Shown one piece after another: positions 44,568 through 53,861 of a stretch of DNA of 64,000 nt. The stretch's first letter is position 1; each line of letters begins with the position of its first letter. The translations under genes and the position numbers were made by a program. The stretch comes from Deltaproteobacteria bacterium (GTDB lineage: Bacteria; Desulfobacterota; Deferrimicrobia; Deferrimicrobiales; Deferrimicrobiaceae): assembly GCA_016218975.1 (NCBI GenBank), contig JACRCO010000001.1, positions 48,616 to 112,615 of the forward strand. Reading direction: 5' to 3'. A model generated the notes under the pieces. The model was given only the letters and a program-made list of their open reading frames with translations, ran no database searches and was not told where the DNA came from.

Positions 44568-45845
44568 ATGAAAAACAGGGTCAGGATCTCGGGATCCATA
44601 AGGATCCCGGGGGACAAGTCGATCAGCCATCGGGCGGCGATGCTGTCCGCGCTGGCGGACGGGGAGAGCCGAATCCGGGGTTTTCTCCACGCCGGGGACA
44701 CTTACTCCACGGTGGGGATGATGCGCGCGCTCGGCGCTTCGGTCATCCAGGATTCCGATAACGAAATCGTGGTCGGGGGATGCGGGCTGCGGGGGCTTTC
44801 CGAACCGGATGACGTGATCGACGCCGGCAATTCGGGGACGACGATGAGGATCGGCGCGGGGATACTCGCGGCCCAGCCCTTCATGACGGTCGTGACGGGT
44901 GACCGGTACCTGCGCCGCCGGCCGATGAAGCGTATCGTGGAGCCGCTGGCCCGCATGGGTGCGGCGATTTCCGGGCGAAAGGGAAACACGCTCCCGCCGC
45001 TCTGCATCCGCGGCGGAAATCTTGCCGGGATCAGGTACGAGATGCCCGTGGCCTCCGCCCAGGTCAAGTCGTCGCTGCTCTTCGCGGGTCTGTTCGCCGA
45101 CGGGCCCACGACCGTGGTCGAGCCCCTGCCTTCGCGGGACCACACCGAGAGGATGCTTTCCGCCATGGGCGCGAAGGTGACCCGGGACGGGAACGAGGTC
45201 ACGGTCCACCCGGCGGAACGCCTCGATCCGCTCTCCATCGCCGTCCCGGGGGATATCTCCTCGGCGGCGTTTTTCATAGTTCTCGCGGCTTCGGTCCCCG
45301 GTGCGACCCTGCGCCTCGAGGGGATCGGCGTGAACCCGCTGCGGACGGGCCTGGTCAACGTGCTCAGAAGGATGGGCGCGGAGGTCCAGCTCGAATCGCT
45401 CCGCCAGGAGGGCATGGAGCCGGTGGCCGACATCGAGGTCCAGGGGCTGGAGCTGGCCTCCACGGAAGTCTCTCCCGCGGAGATCCCCGGGATGATCGAC
45501 GAAGTCCCCGCTCTGTGCGTGGCGGCGGCCCTTGCGGTCGGCCGTACCGACATCCGCGGGGCGGGGGAGCTGCGCGTAAAGGAATCCGACAGGATCGGCG
45601 CGATGGTGTCCGCCCTCGCGTCGCTTGGCGTGCGATGCGGCGAGTATCCCGACGGGTTGTGGATCGAGGGCCCTTCCGCCATCGTCCCCGGGGCGCGTTG
45701 CGACAGCCTGGGAGACCACAGGATCGCGATGTCCCTCGAAATCCTCGCCGCCGCCTCCGGCGTCCCCATCGAAGTCGCCGACACGGCGTGCATCGACACT
45801 TCCTTCCCGACCTTCCGCTCTCTTCTTTCGAGGATCGTTTCTTGA
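44568..45845 (+). CDS. aroA: 3-phosphoshikimate 1-carboxyvinyltransferase (EPSP synthase)
   Basis: 425 residues. It makes EPSP from shikimate 3-phosphate and PEP. Motifs in order: PGDKSISHRAAMLSALADG, DAGNSGTTMRIGAGILA, RYLRRRPMKRIVEPL, QVKSSLLFAGLFA, SRDHTERML, VPGDISSAAFF, DEVPALCVAAALA, RVKESDRI and DHRIAMSL. All are intact. The GNSGTTMR loop has Thr rather than Ala after GNSG. Confidence 0.96.
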   Translation: MKNRVRISGSIRIPGDKSISHRAAMLSALADGESRIRGFLHAGDTYSTVGMMRALGASVIQDSDNEIVVGGCGLRGLSEPDDVIDAGNSGTTMRIGAGILAAQPFMTVVTGDRYLRRRPMKRIVEPLARMGAAISGRKGNTLPPLCIRGGNLAGIRYEMPVASAQVKSSLLFAGLFADGPTTVVEPLPSRDHTERMLSAMGAKVTRDGNEVTVHPAERLDPLSIAVPGDISSAAFFIVLAASVPGATLRLEGIGVNPLRTGLVNVLRRMGAEVQLESLRQEGMEPVADIEVQGLELASTEVSPAEIPGMIDEVPALCVAAALAVGRTDIRGAGELRVKESDRIGAMVSALASLGVRCGEYPDGLWIEGPSAIVPGARCDSLGDHRIAMSLEILAAASGVPIEVADTACIDTSFPTFRSLLSRIVS

Positions 45846-46525
45846 GGGAAAAGCCCATCGTGACGATAGACGGTCCTTCGGGGGCGGGAAAGACGACGGT
45901 CTCCCGTCTCCTCGCGGAACGCGCATCCCTGACCCGGCTGGATACCGGGGCGATGTACCGGGCGTGCGCTCTCGCTGCCCTCAAAAGCGGGATCCCCTGG
46001 TCGGACGGAGAGCGCCTGGGCCGTCTGTGCGCGGAGATGGACCTCGATTTCCGGAAGGGGGACGGCGGAGATCTACGGCTGTTCCTGTCGGACGAGGACG
46101 TAAGCGAAGCCATCCGTACGCCCGGGATCAGCATGGGCGCCTCGGAGGTTTCGGCCCACAGGCCGGTCCGGGAGGCGATGGTTTCGCTGCAGCGGAAACT
46201 GGGCGAGGCGGGCGGCACCGTGCTCGAAGGCCGCGACACGGGGACGGTCGTGTTTCCCGACGCCGAGGCGAAGTTTTTCCTGGACGCCGTCGCTGCGGTC
46301 AGGGCGAGGCGGCGGTTCCTGGAATGGGGCAAGGAAGCGCGGAAACCCTTCGAAGAGGTGCTCCGGGAGGTGCTGCAGCGGGATGTCCAGGACAGCACGC
46401 GGGAACATTCCCCGCTGAGAATGGCCCGGGACGCGGTGTATATCGACACCACCACGCTCACCGCGGACGAAGTGGTTACGGAGATGCTCAGGCATATCCC
46501 CGGCGAGCCGGGGAAAGGGAAATAA
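45842..46525 (+). CDS. cmk: Cytidylate kinase
   Basis: 227 residues from TTG 45842, which overlaps the aroA stop and lies seven codons before the P-loop GPSGAGKTTVSR. DTGAMYRACALAAL, VSEAIRTPGISMGASEVSAHRPVRE and GRDTGTVVFPDAEAKFFLDA are typical of Cmk. It phosphorylates CMP and dCMP. The aroA-cmk-ispH-rpsA order is common in related bacteria. Confidence 0.94.
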   Translation: MREKPIVTIDGPSGAGKTTVSRLLAERASLTRLDTGAMYRACALAALKSGIPWSDGERLGRLCAEMDLDFRKGDGGDLRLFLSDEDVSEAIRTPGISMGASEVSAHRPVREAMVSLQRKLGEAGGTVLEGRDTGTVVFPDAEAKFFLDAVAAVRARRRFLEWGKEARKPFEEVLREVLQRDVQDSTREHSPLRMARDAVYIDTTTLTADEVVTEMLRHIPGEPGKGK

Positions 46526-46528
46526 GCC

Positions 46529-47425
46529 TTGAAACGGATCCTGATCGCGCGCAGCGCGGGTTTCTGCTTCGGAGTCAAGCGCGCCATTTCCATCGCAAAC
46601 GAGACGGCGGGAAAGGCGTCGGACAAGGCTCCGGAAGAGGGCGGCCTGCCCATCCGTTCTCTCGGCCCCCTTATCCACAACCCGCAGGCGGTGGAGGAGC
46701 TCGAAAAGAAAGGGGTGCACGTCGTCGAATCGGTGGACGACATTCCTTGCGGAAAGGTCATCGTCCGCTCGCACGGCATCACCCGGCGCGACGGCGAGGC
46801 GCTGGCGGCCAAGGGGGTCAGGATCATCGACGCCACATGTCCCTTCGTGAAGAAGGCGCAGGAGCACGCGCGGTCGTTGAGCCGGGAGGGGTACGCGGTG
46901 ATAGTGGTGGGTGACGCAAACCATCCCGAGGTGAAAAGCATCATCAGTTATATAGGTACCGGCGTGCCCATCCTCACTTCCCTGGAAGACCTGTGGGAAG
47001 CGGCGGGAATCCGCAAGGCGGGGATCGTCGCGCAGACTACCCAGTCGTTCGAGAACCTGATGGAGTTCGTATCAGTGGCGCTGAAGACCATTCCGGAGGT
47101 CAGGGTATACAACACGATCTGTCACGCCACCGTCCTCCGCCAGAAGGAGACCATGGCCGTGGCCCGCGAGGCCGACGTCATGGTGGTTCTGGGCGGGTAC
47201 AACAGCGCAAACACCCGTCGCCTGGCCGAAATCTGCAGCGATTTGAACCCCCGGACGCGCCACATAGAGACCGCCGCGGAACTCTCCCCCGAGGCGCTGG
47301 CGGGAGTGGAATGCGTGGGGGTGACGGCCGGGGCCTCCACCCCCGAATGGATCATCGAGGAACTGGTTGAAAGGATCCGCACTATATGGAAAGAAGAAAA
47401 AATTCAAGTTTCCTATTATCAGTGA
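46529..47425 (+). CDS. ispH: 4-hydroxy-3-methylbut-2-enyl diphosphate reductase
   Basis: 298 residues from TTG 46529. The last enzyme of the MEP isoprenoid route. Three conserved cysteines for the iron-sulfur cluster are in GFCFGVKRA, IDATCPFVKKAQ and NTICHATVLRQ. IRSHGITRRD-like and YNSANTRRLAEIC segments, with the acid/base region TAGASTPEWII, are present. The end falls in a less conserved stretch before rpsA. Confidence 0.94.
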   Translation: MKRILIARSAGFCFGVKRAISIANETAGKASDKAPEEGGLPIRSLGPLIHNPQAVEELEKKGVHVVESVDDIPCGKVIVRSHGITRRDGEALAAKGVRIIDATCPFVKKAQEHARSLSREGYAVIVVGDANHPEVKSIISYIGTGVPILTSLEDLWEAAGIRKAGIVAQTTQSFENLMEFVSVALKTIPEVRVYNTICHATVLRQKETMAVAREADVMVVLGGYNSANTRRLAEICSDLNPRTRHIETAAELSPEALAGVECVGVTAGASTPEWIIEELVERIRTIWKEEKIQVSYYQ

Positions 47426-47507
47426 TAACATACATAATTTCAGAAGCATTGCATGTTGGACGGATACTTCATTCCGGGGTGCACTGACCTTTCGGCGAGG
47501 AGCAGCC

Positions 47508-49262
47508 ATGGAAAACAAATCGAACAGACCGGACCGGTCCGTGGGAGCGGATGAGGGGGGACAGGCCGGCCCGATCGCAACCGGCAGGAACGAAGACGAT
47601 TTCGCGAAACTGTACGAGGAAAGCATCGAGGTCCCCGAGGAAGGCCAGATCATCCACGGCGTGGTGATCAAGGTCCTCAAGGAATACGTCGCGGTCGACA
47701 TCAACCGCAAGTCGGAAGGGATGCTTCCCCTCGAAGAGCTTCCGCCGGAAGAAGCCGCCGCGCTGGTCCCGGGCAAACGCATCGACATAATGGTGGAACG
47801 TTACGACTCCGAACAGGGGTTCGTGCTCCTTTCACGTTCCAAGGTCCTCAAGATCCGCGTGTGGGACGACCTCCAGAAGGCTTTCGACGAGGGGACCGCG
47901 GTACCCGGTTCCATAGTGGCCAAAGTGAAGGGCGGATTCACGGTGGAAATAGGCGTCAAGGCCTTCCTTCCCGGCAGCCAGGTGGACATCCGGCCGGTGC
48001 GCGACAACGATTCCGTGGTGGGACTTGCGGGGAAATTCAAGATCCTCAAGTTCTCCCGGAAGAAGGCGAACGTCGTCGTGTCCCGCCGTGCGGCGCTTGA
48101 AGAGGAGCGCGAGTCCCAGAAAAAAGGGATCCTGGAGAAGATCCAGGAAGGCGACACCGTGGAGGCGAGGGTCAAGAACATAACCGACTACGGCGTATTC
48201 ATGGACCTGGGCGGGCTCGACGGGCTGATGCACATAACCGACATGAGCTACGGCAAGGTGACGCACCCCTCCGACATCTGCAAGGTCGGCGAACCGCTCA
48301 AGGTCAAGGTCATCCGGTTCGACAGGGAGAAGGGAAGGATTTCCCTCGGGCTGAAACAGATGAAGTCCGATCCGTGGCTCGACATCGAAACCCGGTACGC
48401 GGCAGGCGGGCGCGCCAGGGGAAGGGTCACCAACATCACGAAATACGGCGCCTTCATCGAGCTCGAGGAAGGGGTCGAAGGCCTTCTGCACGTCTCCGAA
48501 ATGTCCTGGAGCAAGAAACTGAGGGACCCCTCCGAGATCCTCAAAGCCGGCGATACGGTCGACGTAGTCATCCTCCGGGTGGAGAAGGAGCACAAGAAGA
48601 TCTCCCTCGGCCTGAAGCAGCTCCTTGTCAATCCGTGGGACGAGCTGCGCGCGAAGCACCCCGAGGGGTCCACGGTGGAAGGGGTGGTGAAGAACATAAC
48701 GGACTTCGGCGTTTTCGTCGACGTCGGCAGCGAGATCGACGGGCTGGTGCACGTATCGGACATTTCCTGGAACCAGCGCGTGAAACACCCCTCGGAAATG
48801 TTCAAGAAGGGGGACCGGGTGCAGGCCCGCGTCCTCAAGATCGATCCCGAGTCCCAGAAATTTTCCCTGAGCATAAAGCACCTCACGCTGGACCCCTGGA
48901 CGGGAATCGAGGCGCGTTTCCGGAAGGGCGACGTCGTGAACGGAAAGGCGACCCGCGTGGCGGATTTCGGCGTGTTCGTCGAGCTGGCCGACGGCGTCGA
49001 GGGGCTCGTGCACATATCGGAGCTGTCGCGCGAGAAGGTGGAAAGTCCGGGTTCCCTTTTCAAACCGGGAGACGAGATCGGAGCGGTCGTGCTGTCGGTG
49101 GACCGGGCCAACAAAAAGATCTCCCTCTCCATCCGCTCCTACCATGATGATCTGGATCGGAAAAACATGGAATCGTACATGTCCCGGTCTTCCGAGCCGT
49201 CCGACAATCTGACGGTGCTGGGCGAAGCGCTACGAGCGAAGCTGAAGATCAACAGCGAGTGA
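47508..49262 (+). CDS. rpsA: 30S ribosomal protein S1
   Basis: 584 residues from ATG 47508, with GAGGAG upstream; an open frame before it overlaps ispH. Six S1 domains are visible, two divergent at the N-terminus (about 50-190) and four close copies (each with NITDYGVF, DGLVHVSDISW or similar). S1 holds mRNA on the 30S subunit. Six domains is the full proteobacterial form. Confidence 0.95.
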   Translation: MENKSNRPDRSVGADEGGQAGPIATGRNEDDFAKLYEESIEVPEEGQIIHGVVIKVLKEYVAVDINRKSEGMLPLEELPPEEAAALVPGKRIDIMVERYDSEQGFVLLSRSKVLKIRVWDDLQKAFDEGTAVPGSIVAKVKGGFTVEIGVKAFLPGSQVDIRPVRDNDSVVGLAGKFKILKFSRKKANVVVSRRAALEEERESQKKGILEKIQEGDTVEARVKNITDYGVFMDLGGLDGLMHITDMSYGKVTHPSDICKVGEPLKVKVIRFDREKGRISLGLKQMKSDPWLDIETRYAAGGRARGRVTNITKYGAFIELEEGVEGLLHVSEMSWSKKLRDPSEILKAGDTVDVVILRVEKEHKKISLGLKQLLVNPWDELRAKHPEGSTVEGVVKNITDFGVFVDVGSEIDGLVHVSDISWNQRVKHPSEMFKKGDRVQARVLKIDPESQKFSLSIKHLTLDPWTGIEARFRKGDVVNGKATRVADFGVFVELADGVEGLVHISELSREKVESPGSLFKPGDEIGAVVLSVDRANKKISLSIRSYHDDLDRKNMESYMSRSSEPSDNLTVLGEALRAKLKINSE

Positions 49263-49275
49263 AGCAAGGCGCCGC

Positions 49276-50178
49276 ATGACGACAGATTCGCCCCTTCCGG
49301 CCCCGCGGAGCCGCCGCCCGTTCCTTCGCGGCTGCGCGATCGTTGCCCTGGTGTTCGCCGCGTTCTTCATCCTCATCGGAGTCGTTTCACGCATGGACGA
49401 CATGTCCCTGAAAACAGGGGACAAAGTCGCGGTCCTTCCGGTAACGGGCCTGATCGCCGACTCCGAGGCGACGATAGAACAGCTCAAGAAATTCGCCAGG
49501 GACGATTCCGTGAAGGCGATCGTCATACGCATAAATTCCCCGGGGGGCGGGGTCGGACCGTCCCAGGAAATCCATGAGGAGGTCAAGAAGCTCCAGGGCA
49601 AGAAGATCGTCGTCGCCTCGATGGGGGCTCTCGCGGCTTCCGGCGGATACTACATCGCCTGCGCGTCGCAGAAGATCTACGCGAATCCCGGTACGATAAC
49701 CGGCTCCATCGGGGTTATCATGTCGTTCGTGAGCGTCAAGGACCTGATCGGAAAGATCGGCGTCAAGGGGATGGTGGTGAAGAGCGGGGAATTCAAGGAC
49801 CTGGGGTCCCCCGTGCGCGACATGAAGCCCGAGGAACGGAAGCTTCTCAAGGAGGTGGTGGACAACGTCCACCTCCAGTTCGTGGACGCCGTGGCGGAAG
49901 GAAGGAAGCTTGACAAGAGCAAGGTGTTGAAGATCGCCGACGGGCGGATCTTCTCGGGGGAGCAGGCCAAGGCGCTGGGCCTGATCGATGCGCTCGGAAA
50001 CCTGGAAGACGCCGTGGCGGAAGCGGGGAAGATGGCGAATATCGAGGGAGAGCCCCGCGTGGTGACGCCGCCGAAAAAAAAGATCTCCATCCTGGAATTG
50101 CTAAAGGAAGAGGCGAAAAGTATAATCGGGGATAAATTGACCGAGTATCGAATCCGCCTCGATTACCTCGCACAATAA
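49276..50178 (+). CDS. sppA: Signal peptide peptidase SppA (short 36K type)
   Basis: 300 residues. One N-terminal membrane helix (about 17-40) anchors a periplasmic ClpP-like protease domain. The catalytic serine is in MGALAASGGYYIA, and the general-base lysine should lie in the later helix (GSPVRDMKPEERKLL). RINSPGGGVGPSQEI forms the oxyanion region. It degrades signal peptides left in the membrane. The short form lacks the duplicated domain of E. coli SppA. Confidence 0.92.
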   Translation: MTTDSPLPAPRSRRPFLRGCAIVALVFAAFFILIGVVSRMDDMSLKTGDKVAVLPVTGLIADSEATIEQLKKFARDDSVKAIVIRINSPGGGVGPSQEIHEEVKKLQGKKIVVASMGALAASGGYYIACASQKIYANPGTITGSIGVIMSFVSVKDLIGKIGVKGMVVKSGEFKDLGSPVRDMKPEERKLLKEVVDNVHLQFVDAVAEGRKLDKSKVLKIADGRIFSGEQAKALGLIDALGNLEDAVAEAGKMANIEGEPRVVTPPKKKISILELLKEEAKSIIGDKLTEYRIRLDYLAQ

Positions 50179-50204
50179 AATAATCCCGTGGAGGGAATGA
50201 AAGC

Positions 50205-50483
50205 ATGACGAAGAGCGATCTCGTTCAGAAGCTGTCGGAGCAGGTCACGACTTTGACGAAGAAGGAGTGCGAGGTCATAGTCGACACGGTCTTCCTTCAG
50301 ATGAAGGACGCGCTGCAGAAGGGGGAGAAGATCGAGATCCGCGGGTTCGGCAGCTTCACCGTCCGCGTCCGCCGCGCCAAGGAGGGACGCAACCCCAAGA
50401 CCGGCGAGAAGGTGTCCATCCCCGAAAAACGGATTCCCTTCTTCAAGGTAGGCAAGGAACTCCGGGAACTGGTCAATACCTGA
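50205..50483 (+). CDS. ihfB: Integration host factor / HU-type DNA-binding protein
   Basis: 92 residues. MTKSDLVQKLSEQ, IEIRGFGSFTVRVR and the beta-arm GRNPKTGEKVSIPEKRIPFFKVGKEL match IHF beta-type proteins. It bends DNA and could assist sigma-54 promoters such as the one at 63767. A GGAGG precedes the ATG. The rpsA-sppA-ihf order is familiar in the group. IHF versus HU cannot be fixed from sequence alone. Confidence 0.9.
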   Translation: MTKSDLVQKLSEQVTTLTKKECEVIVDTVFLQMKDALQKGEKIEIRGFGSFTVRVRRAKEGRNPKTGEKVSIPEKRIPFFKVGKELRELVNT

Positions 50484-50490
50484 CGGCCTG

Positions 50491-50991
50491 ATGGAGCGCA
50501 TGTTCTCCCCCTGGCGGATGGAGTACCTCCGCGGGGGAAATTCCGGCGGTGCGGGAAGCCGGTGCATTTTCTGCGCCGGGGAGGCCGACCGGAGCGATCC
50601 GGAAGCGCTGATCCTGGGGATCTATCCGCGCACCCTCGCGATCTGCAACCGCTATCCCTACAACAACGGTCACATACTTCTCGCTCCGCGGCGGCACGTC
50701 GCGGAGCTTTCCCTTCTCTCGAAGGAGGAGCTCGCGGAGCTGATGTCCCTCACGGCGCTTGCGTCGAAAGCGCTCGAGGACGAATATTCCCCGGAAGGGT
50801 TCAACGTCGGGATGAACCTGGGGAAGACTGCCGGGGCGGGGATCGCGGACCATCTGCACATGCACATCGTTCCCAGGTGGGGAGGGGACACGAATTTCAT
50901 GACCGCAGCCCTGACGACGCGGGTCCTGCCCGAATCCCTGACGGAAACCCACGCGCGCCTCACTCCAAGGTTCGAGCCGCTTCGACCTTAA
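50491..50991 (+). CDS. HIT family hydrolase (Ap4A phosphorylase-like)
   Basis: 166 residues. The histidine triad HLHMHIVPRW is near residue 129. An N-terminal CIFC pair, likely with later residues binding zinc, and the start MFSPWRMEYL place it in the branch related to dinucleoside polyphosphate phosphorylases/hydrolases. It begins 8 bases after the IHF gene. The substrate is not certain. Confidence 0.9.
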   Translation: MERMFSPWRMEYLRGGNSGGAGSRCIFCAGEADRSDPEALILGIYPRTLAICNRYPYNNGHILLAPRRHVAELSLLSKEELAELMSLTALASKALEDEYSPEGFNVGMNLGKTAGAGIADHLHMHIVPRWGGDTNFMTAALTTRVLPESLTETHARLTPRFEPLRP

Positions 50992-51086
50992 AGCTACATT
51001 CCATGATGAATGTCAGACCGGATAACGTACGTGCGTTGTGCAGGGACGCCGGAGAACGGACTCTGCCGCGGGCGAGCCGCCGAGAC

Positions 51087-51253
51087 GGGGTGCCCCTCGC
51101 GGGGGCGTATAGCGACGAAGCGGGAGCCAGGGAGGGCGGAGCGAGAAGCTATCGAGCCGCAGCCCGGCCATGGATGGCCGGGCAAGGCGTCCCCCGCGAG
51201 GGGTACCCCGCGAGGCGTGTCGAGCCTGCGGGGAAACGTCCGACTTCGGTCGG
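51087..51253. repeat. Structured intergenic element before mutS
   Basis: Arms 51087-51105 and 51191-51209 pair over 19 bp with one G-T wobble. Inside is a perfect hairpin GCCCGGCC-ATGGAT-GGCCGGGC (51162-51183). Just outside is a UUCG-type tetraloop hairpin CCGAC-TTCG-GTCGG (51240-51253). The ATGGAT loop links it to the ATGGAG-loop repeats at 1295-1400. The 284-base gap between the HIT gene and mutS holds no convincing gene. Confidence 0.6.
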
Positions 51254-51275
51254 GCACATGCAAGGTGCTTGACGT

Positions 51276-53861
51276 ATGTCGACGCAGCTCACCCCCGCCA
51301 TGCGGCAGTACGTGGAGATCAAGTCCCGCTACCGGGACTGCATCCTCTTCTTCCGCATGGGCGATTTCTACGAGATGTTCTTCGAGGACGCCATCAAGGC
51401 CGCGCGGCTCCTCGACATAGCGTTGACCAGCCGGGACAGGGAATCGAACATTCCCATGTGCGGCGTCCCCTGGCACGCCCGCAACGCGTATCTTTCCAGG
51501 CTCATCCGGCAGGGATGCAAGGTGGCGATATGCGAGCAGATCGAGGAGCCCGGGGGGAAGGGGCTCTTCCGCAGGGAGGTGACGGAGGTCGTCACTCCGG
51601 GCCTCGTGTTCCACGACGAGTGCCTCGACGCCCGCGGCAACAATTTCCTCGCCGCGGTGCGGTTCGTCCCTCCGTACGCCTACGCCGCCCTCGACGCAAC
51701 CACGGGGGAATTCTTCCACGAAGCGTGCGACACGGCGGAAGGCCTGGCCGACGCCCTTTTCCGGCTTTCCCCCGCGGAATCCGTTTCGCTTGAAGGGGAG
51801 GGGGATCCTGCGCAGGGCCGGTTCCGGCGGCTCCTGGAGGGGAAGCTACACTCCATGCTTTCGCCGGCCGCGGTCGAAGCGTTTTCCGCCACGGAACCGG
51901 AAGGTATGCCCGCACCGGGCCATCCCGCAAGGGGGGTCGTTCGCGCGGCGCTTTACTACCTCCACCTGCACCAGCCGGCGGCGCTTGGCGAAATAACGCG
52001 CATAGAGGAACGGGAGGGTCGCCGCTACCTTTCCATGGACGAAACGGCGGTGCGGACGCTGGAAATTTTTTCCACCATGTCGGGTGAGCGTCGGGGGAGC
52101 CTCCTGTGGGCCGTCGACCGTACCCGTACCCCGATGGGGGCGAGGCTGCTGCGCGCCTGGCTCGCCATGCCGCTGGTTGATCCCGTGAAGATCGGCGAAC
52201 GGCACGATGCGGTCTCCGAACTGGCGCAATCCCACGATGTGAGACGGGAAATCGGAAATCTGCTGTCCGGGATGGCGGACCTTGCCCGCCTTGCGTCACG
52301 GCTCGCGCAGGACCGCTCCGGCCCGCGCGACATCGCCGCCCTGGCGGACGCGCTGAACCTGCTGCCCGGGGTCCGGGGGCGGCTCGCCGCGGCCGGTTCT
52401 CGCCTTCTGGTTCGGGCGCGTGAAGGCGTGGGGGACCACTCCGCCGCGGCGGGAAGAATCGGGGCGGCGCTGCGCGACGATCCGCCCGCCGCATTCCGGG
52501 AAGGGGGAATCTTCCGGGAAGGATTCGATTCCCGTGTCGACGAACTGGTTCATCTATTGACACACGGGAAAAACATGCTCGCGGAGATGGAGGAGCGGGA
52601 GCGGCAGCGGTCCGGAATCTCGAACCTGAAAATCCGGCACAACCGGATATTCGGGTATTACATCGAGATCTCGAAGGCGAATCTGGACAGGGTCCCGCCC
52701 GAGTACATCAGGCGGCAGACGCTGGTCAACGCGGAGCGGTTCGTCACGCCGGAGCTTAAAGACTTCGAAGCCAGGACGCTCAGGGCGGAAGAGGAAAGGA
52801 ACGCCCGAGAGGAGGAGCTGTTTCTTGCGCTAAGGGAAGAGCTCAAAGGACATCTTCCCGGCATCGTGAAGGCCGCGGAGGCGGTCGCGGAAATAGACGT
52901 GCTGCTTTCCTTCGCCGATCTTGCGGTAGCGGAAGGGTACAGCCGCCCCGTCGTGAACGACGGACTGGACATCGTCATCGGGAACGGCAGGCATCCTGTC
53001 GTCGAGCGCATCCTGGGCCGCCACGCCTTCGTCCCGAACGATTGCCGGCTCTCCCCCGAGGGCTGCCAGATGTCGGTCATCACCGGCCCCAACATGGCGG
53101 GGAAGTCCACCTTCATCCGCCAGGTGGCGCTTATCGCGCTGCTGGCGCACGCGGGGTCATTCGTTCCGGCGGAAAATGCCGAGATCGGCGTAGTGGACCG
53201 CATATACACACGGATCGGCGCCTCCGACGACATTTCCCGCGGGGAGAGCACCTTCATGGTCGAGATGCGGGAGACCTCGCGCATACTCTCGGGCCTCACC
53301 CCGAGAACGCTGGTGGTCCTGGACGAGGTCGGACGCGGAACGAGCACATTCGACGGGTTGAGCATCGCATGGGCCGTCGCCGAACACCTGCACGATTCCC
53401 CGCACCGCCCCAAGGTGCTGTTCGCCACCCATTTCCACGAACTCACCGACATCGTCCAGACCGCTTCCCGGGCGAGGAACTTTCACGTGGCCGTGCGGGA
53501 ATGGCAGGGGGACATCATTTTCCTGAGGAGGATCGACCCGGGGAGCGCAAGCAAATCCTACGGGATACAGGTAGCCCGCCTGGCGGGAATACCGGAGGAC
53601 GTGGTCGCGCGCGCCCGAGATATTTTGAAAAACCTCGAATCCGCCGAGTATAATGAATACGGATTGCCGAACATCGCCGGCCCGGGAGCCATCGACGGGA
53701 AGGACGCAGCCCAGATGGTGCTGTTCGGCGGGCGGCGCACGCAGGAGGAAGAAGCCGTCCTCGAGGAAATCCGCAGGACGGACGCGGAGCGGACCTCCCC
53801 GCTGGACGCCCTTCTTCGGCTCGCGGAGTGGAAAGAGAGGATGCTGAAGGGAAAACGGTGA
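51276..53861 (+). CDS. mutS: DNA mismatch repair protein MutS
   Basis: 861 residues, full length. The N-terminal mismatch-recognition Phe-X-Glu is in RMGDFYEMFFEDA. Connector, lever and clamp domains follow, and the ATPase has Walker A GPNMAGKSTFIRQ (near 603), the STFMVEM segment, Walker B LVVLDEVGRGTSTFDG and FATHFHEL. It detects mispairs and recruits MutL. Its GTG-started neighbour, the amidase, overlaps the stop. Confidence 0.97.
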   Translation: MSTQLTPAMRQYVEIKSRYRDCILFFRMGDFYEMFFEDAIKAARLLDIALTSRDRESNIPMCGVPWHARNAYLSRLIRQGCKVAICEQIEEPGGKGLFRREVTEVVTPGLVFHDECLDARGNNFLAAVRFVPPYAYAALDATTGEFFHEACDTAEGLADALFRLSPAESVSLEGEGDPAQGRFRRLLEGKLHSMLSPAAVEAFSATEPEGMPAPGHPARGVVRAALYYLHLHQPAALGEITRIEEREGRRYLSMDETAVRTLEIFSTMSGERRGSLLWAVDRTRTPMGARLLRAWLAMPLVDPVKIGERHDAVSELAQSHDVRREIGNLLSGMADLARLASRLAQDRSGPRDIAALADALNLLPGVRGRLAAAGSRLLVRAREGVGDHSAAAGRIGAALRDDPPAAFREGGIFREGFDSRVDELVHLLTHGKNMLAEMEERERQRSGISNLKIRHNRIFGYYIEISKANLDRVPPEYIRRQTLVNAERFVTPELKDFEARTLRAEEERNAREEELFLALREELKGHLPGIVKAAEAVAEIDVLLSFADLAVAEGYSRPVVNDGLDIVIGNGRHPVVERILGRHAFVPNDCRLSPEGCQMSVITGPNMAGKSTFIRQVALIALLAHAGSFVPAENAEIGVVDRIYTRIGASDDISRGESTFMVEMRETSRILSGLTPRTLVVLDEVGRGTSTFDGLSIAWAVAEHLHDSPHRPKVLFATHFHELTDIVQTASRARNFHVAVREWQGDIIFLRRIDPGSASKSYGIQVARLAGIPEDVVARARDILKNLESAEYNEYGLPNIAGPGAIDGKDAAQMVLFGGRRTQEEEAVLEEIRRTDAERTSPLDALLRLAEWKERMLKGKR

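Noticed and set aside
51007..51420. Short plus-strand frames in the gap before mutS as small genes
   Set aside because: Their translations follow the inverted-repeat structure, lack ribosome-binding sites and run out of frame into mutS.
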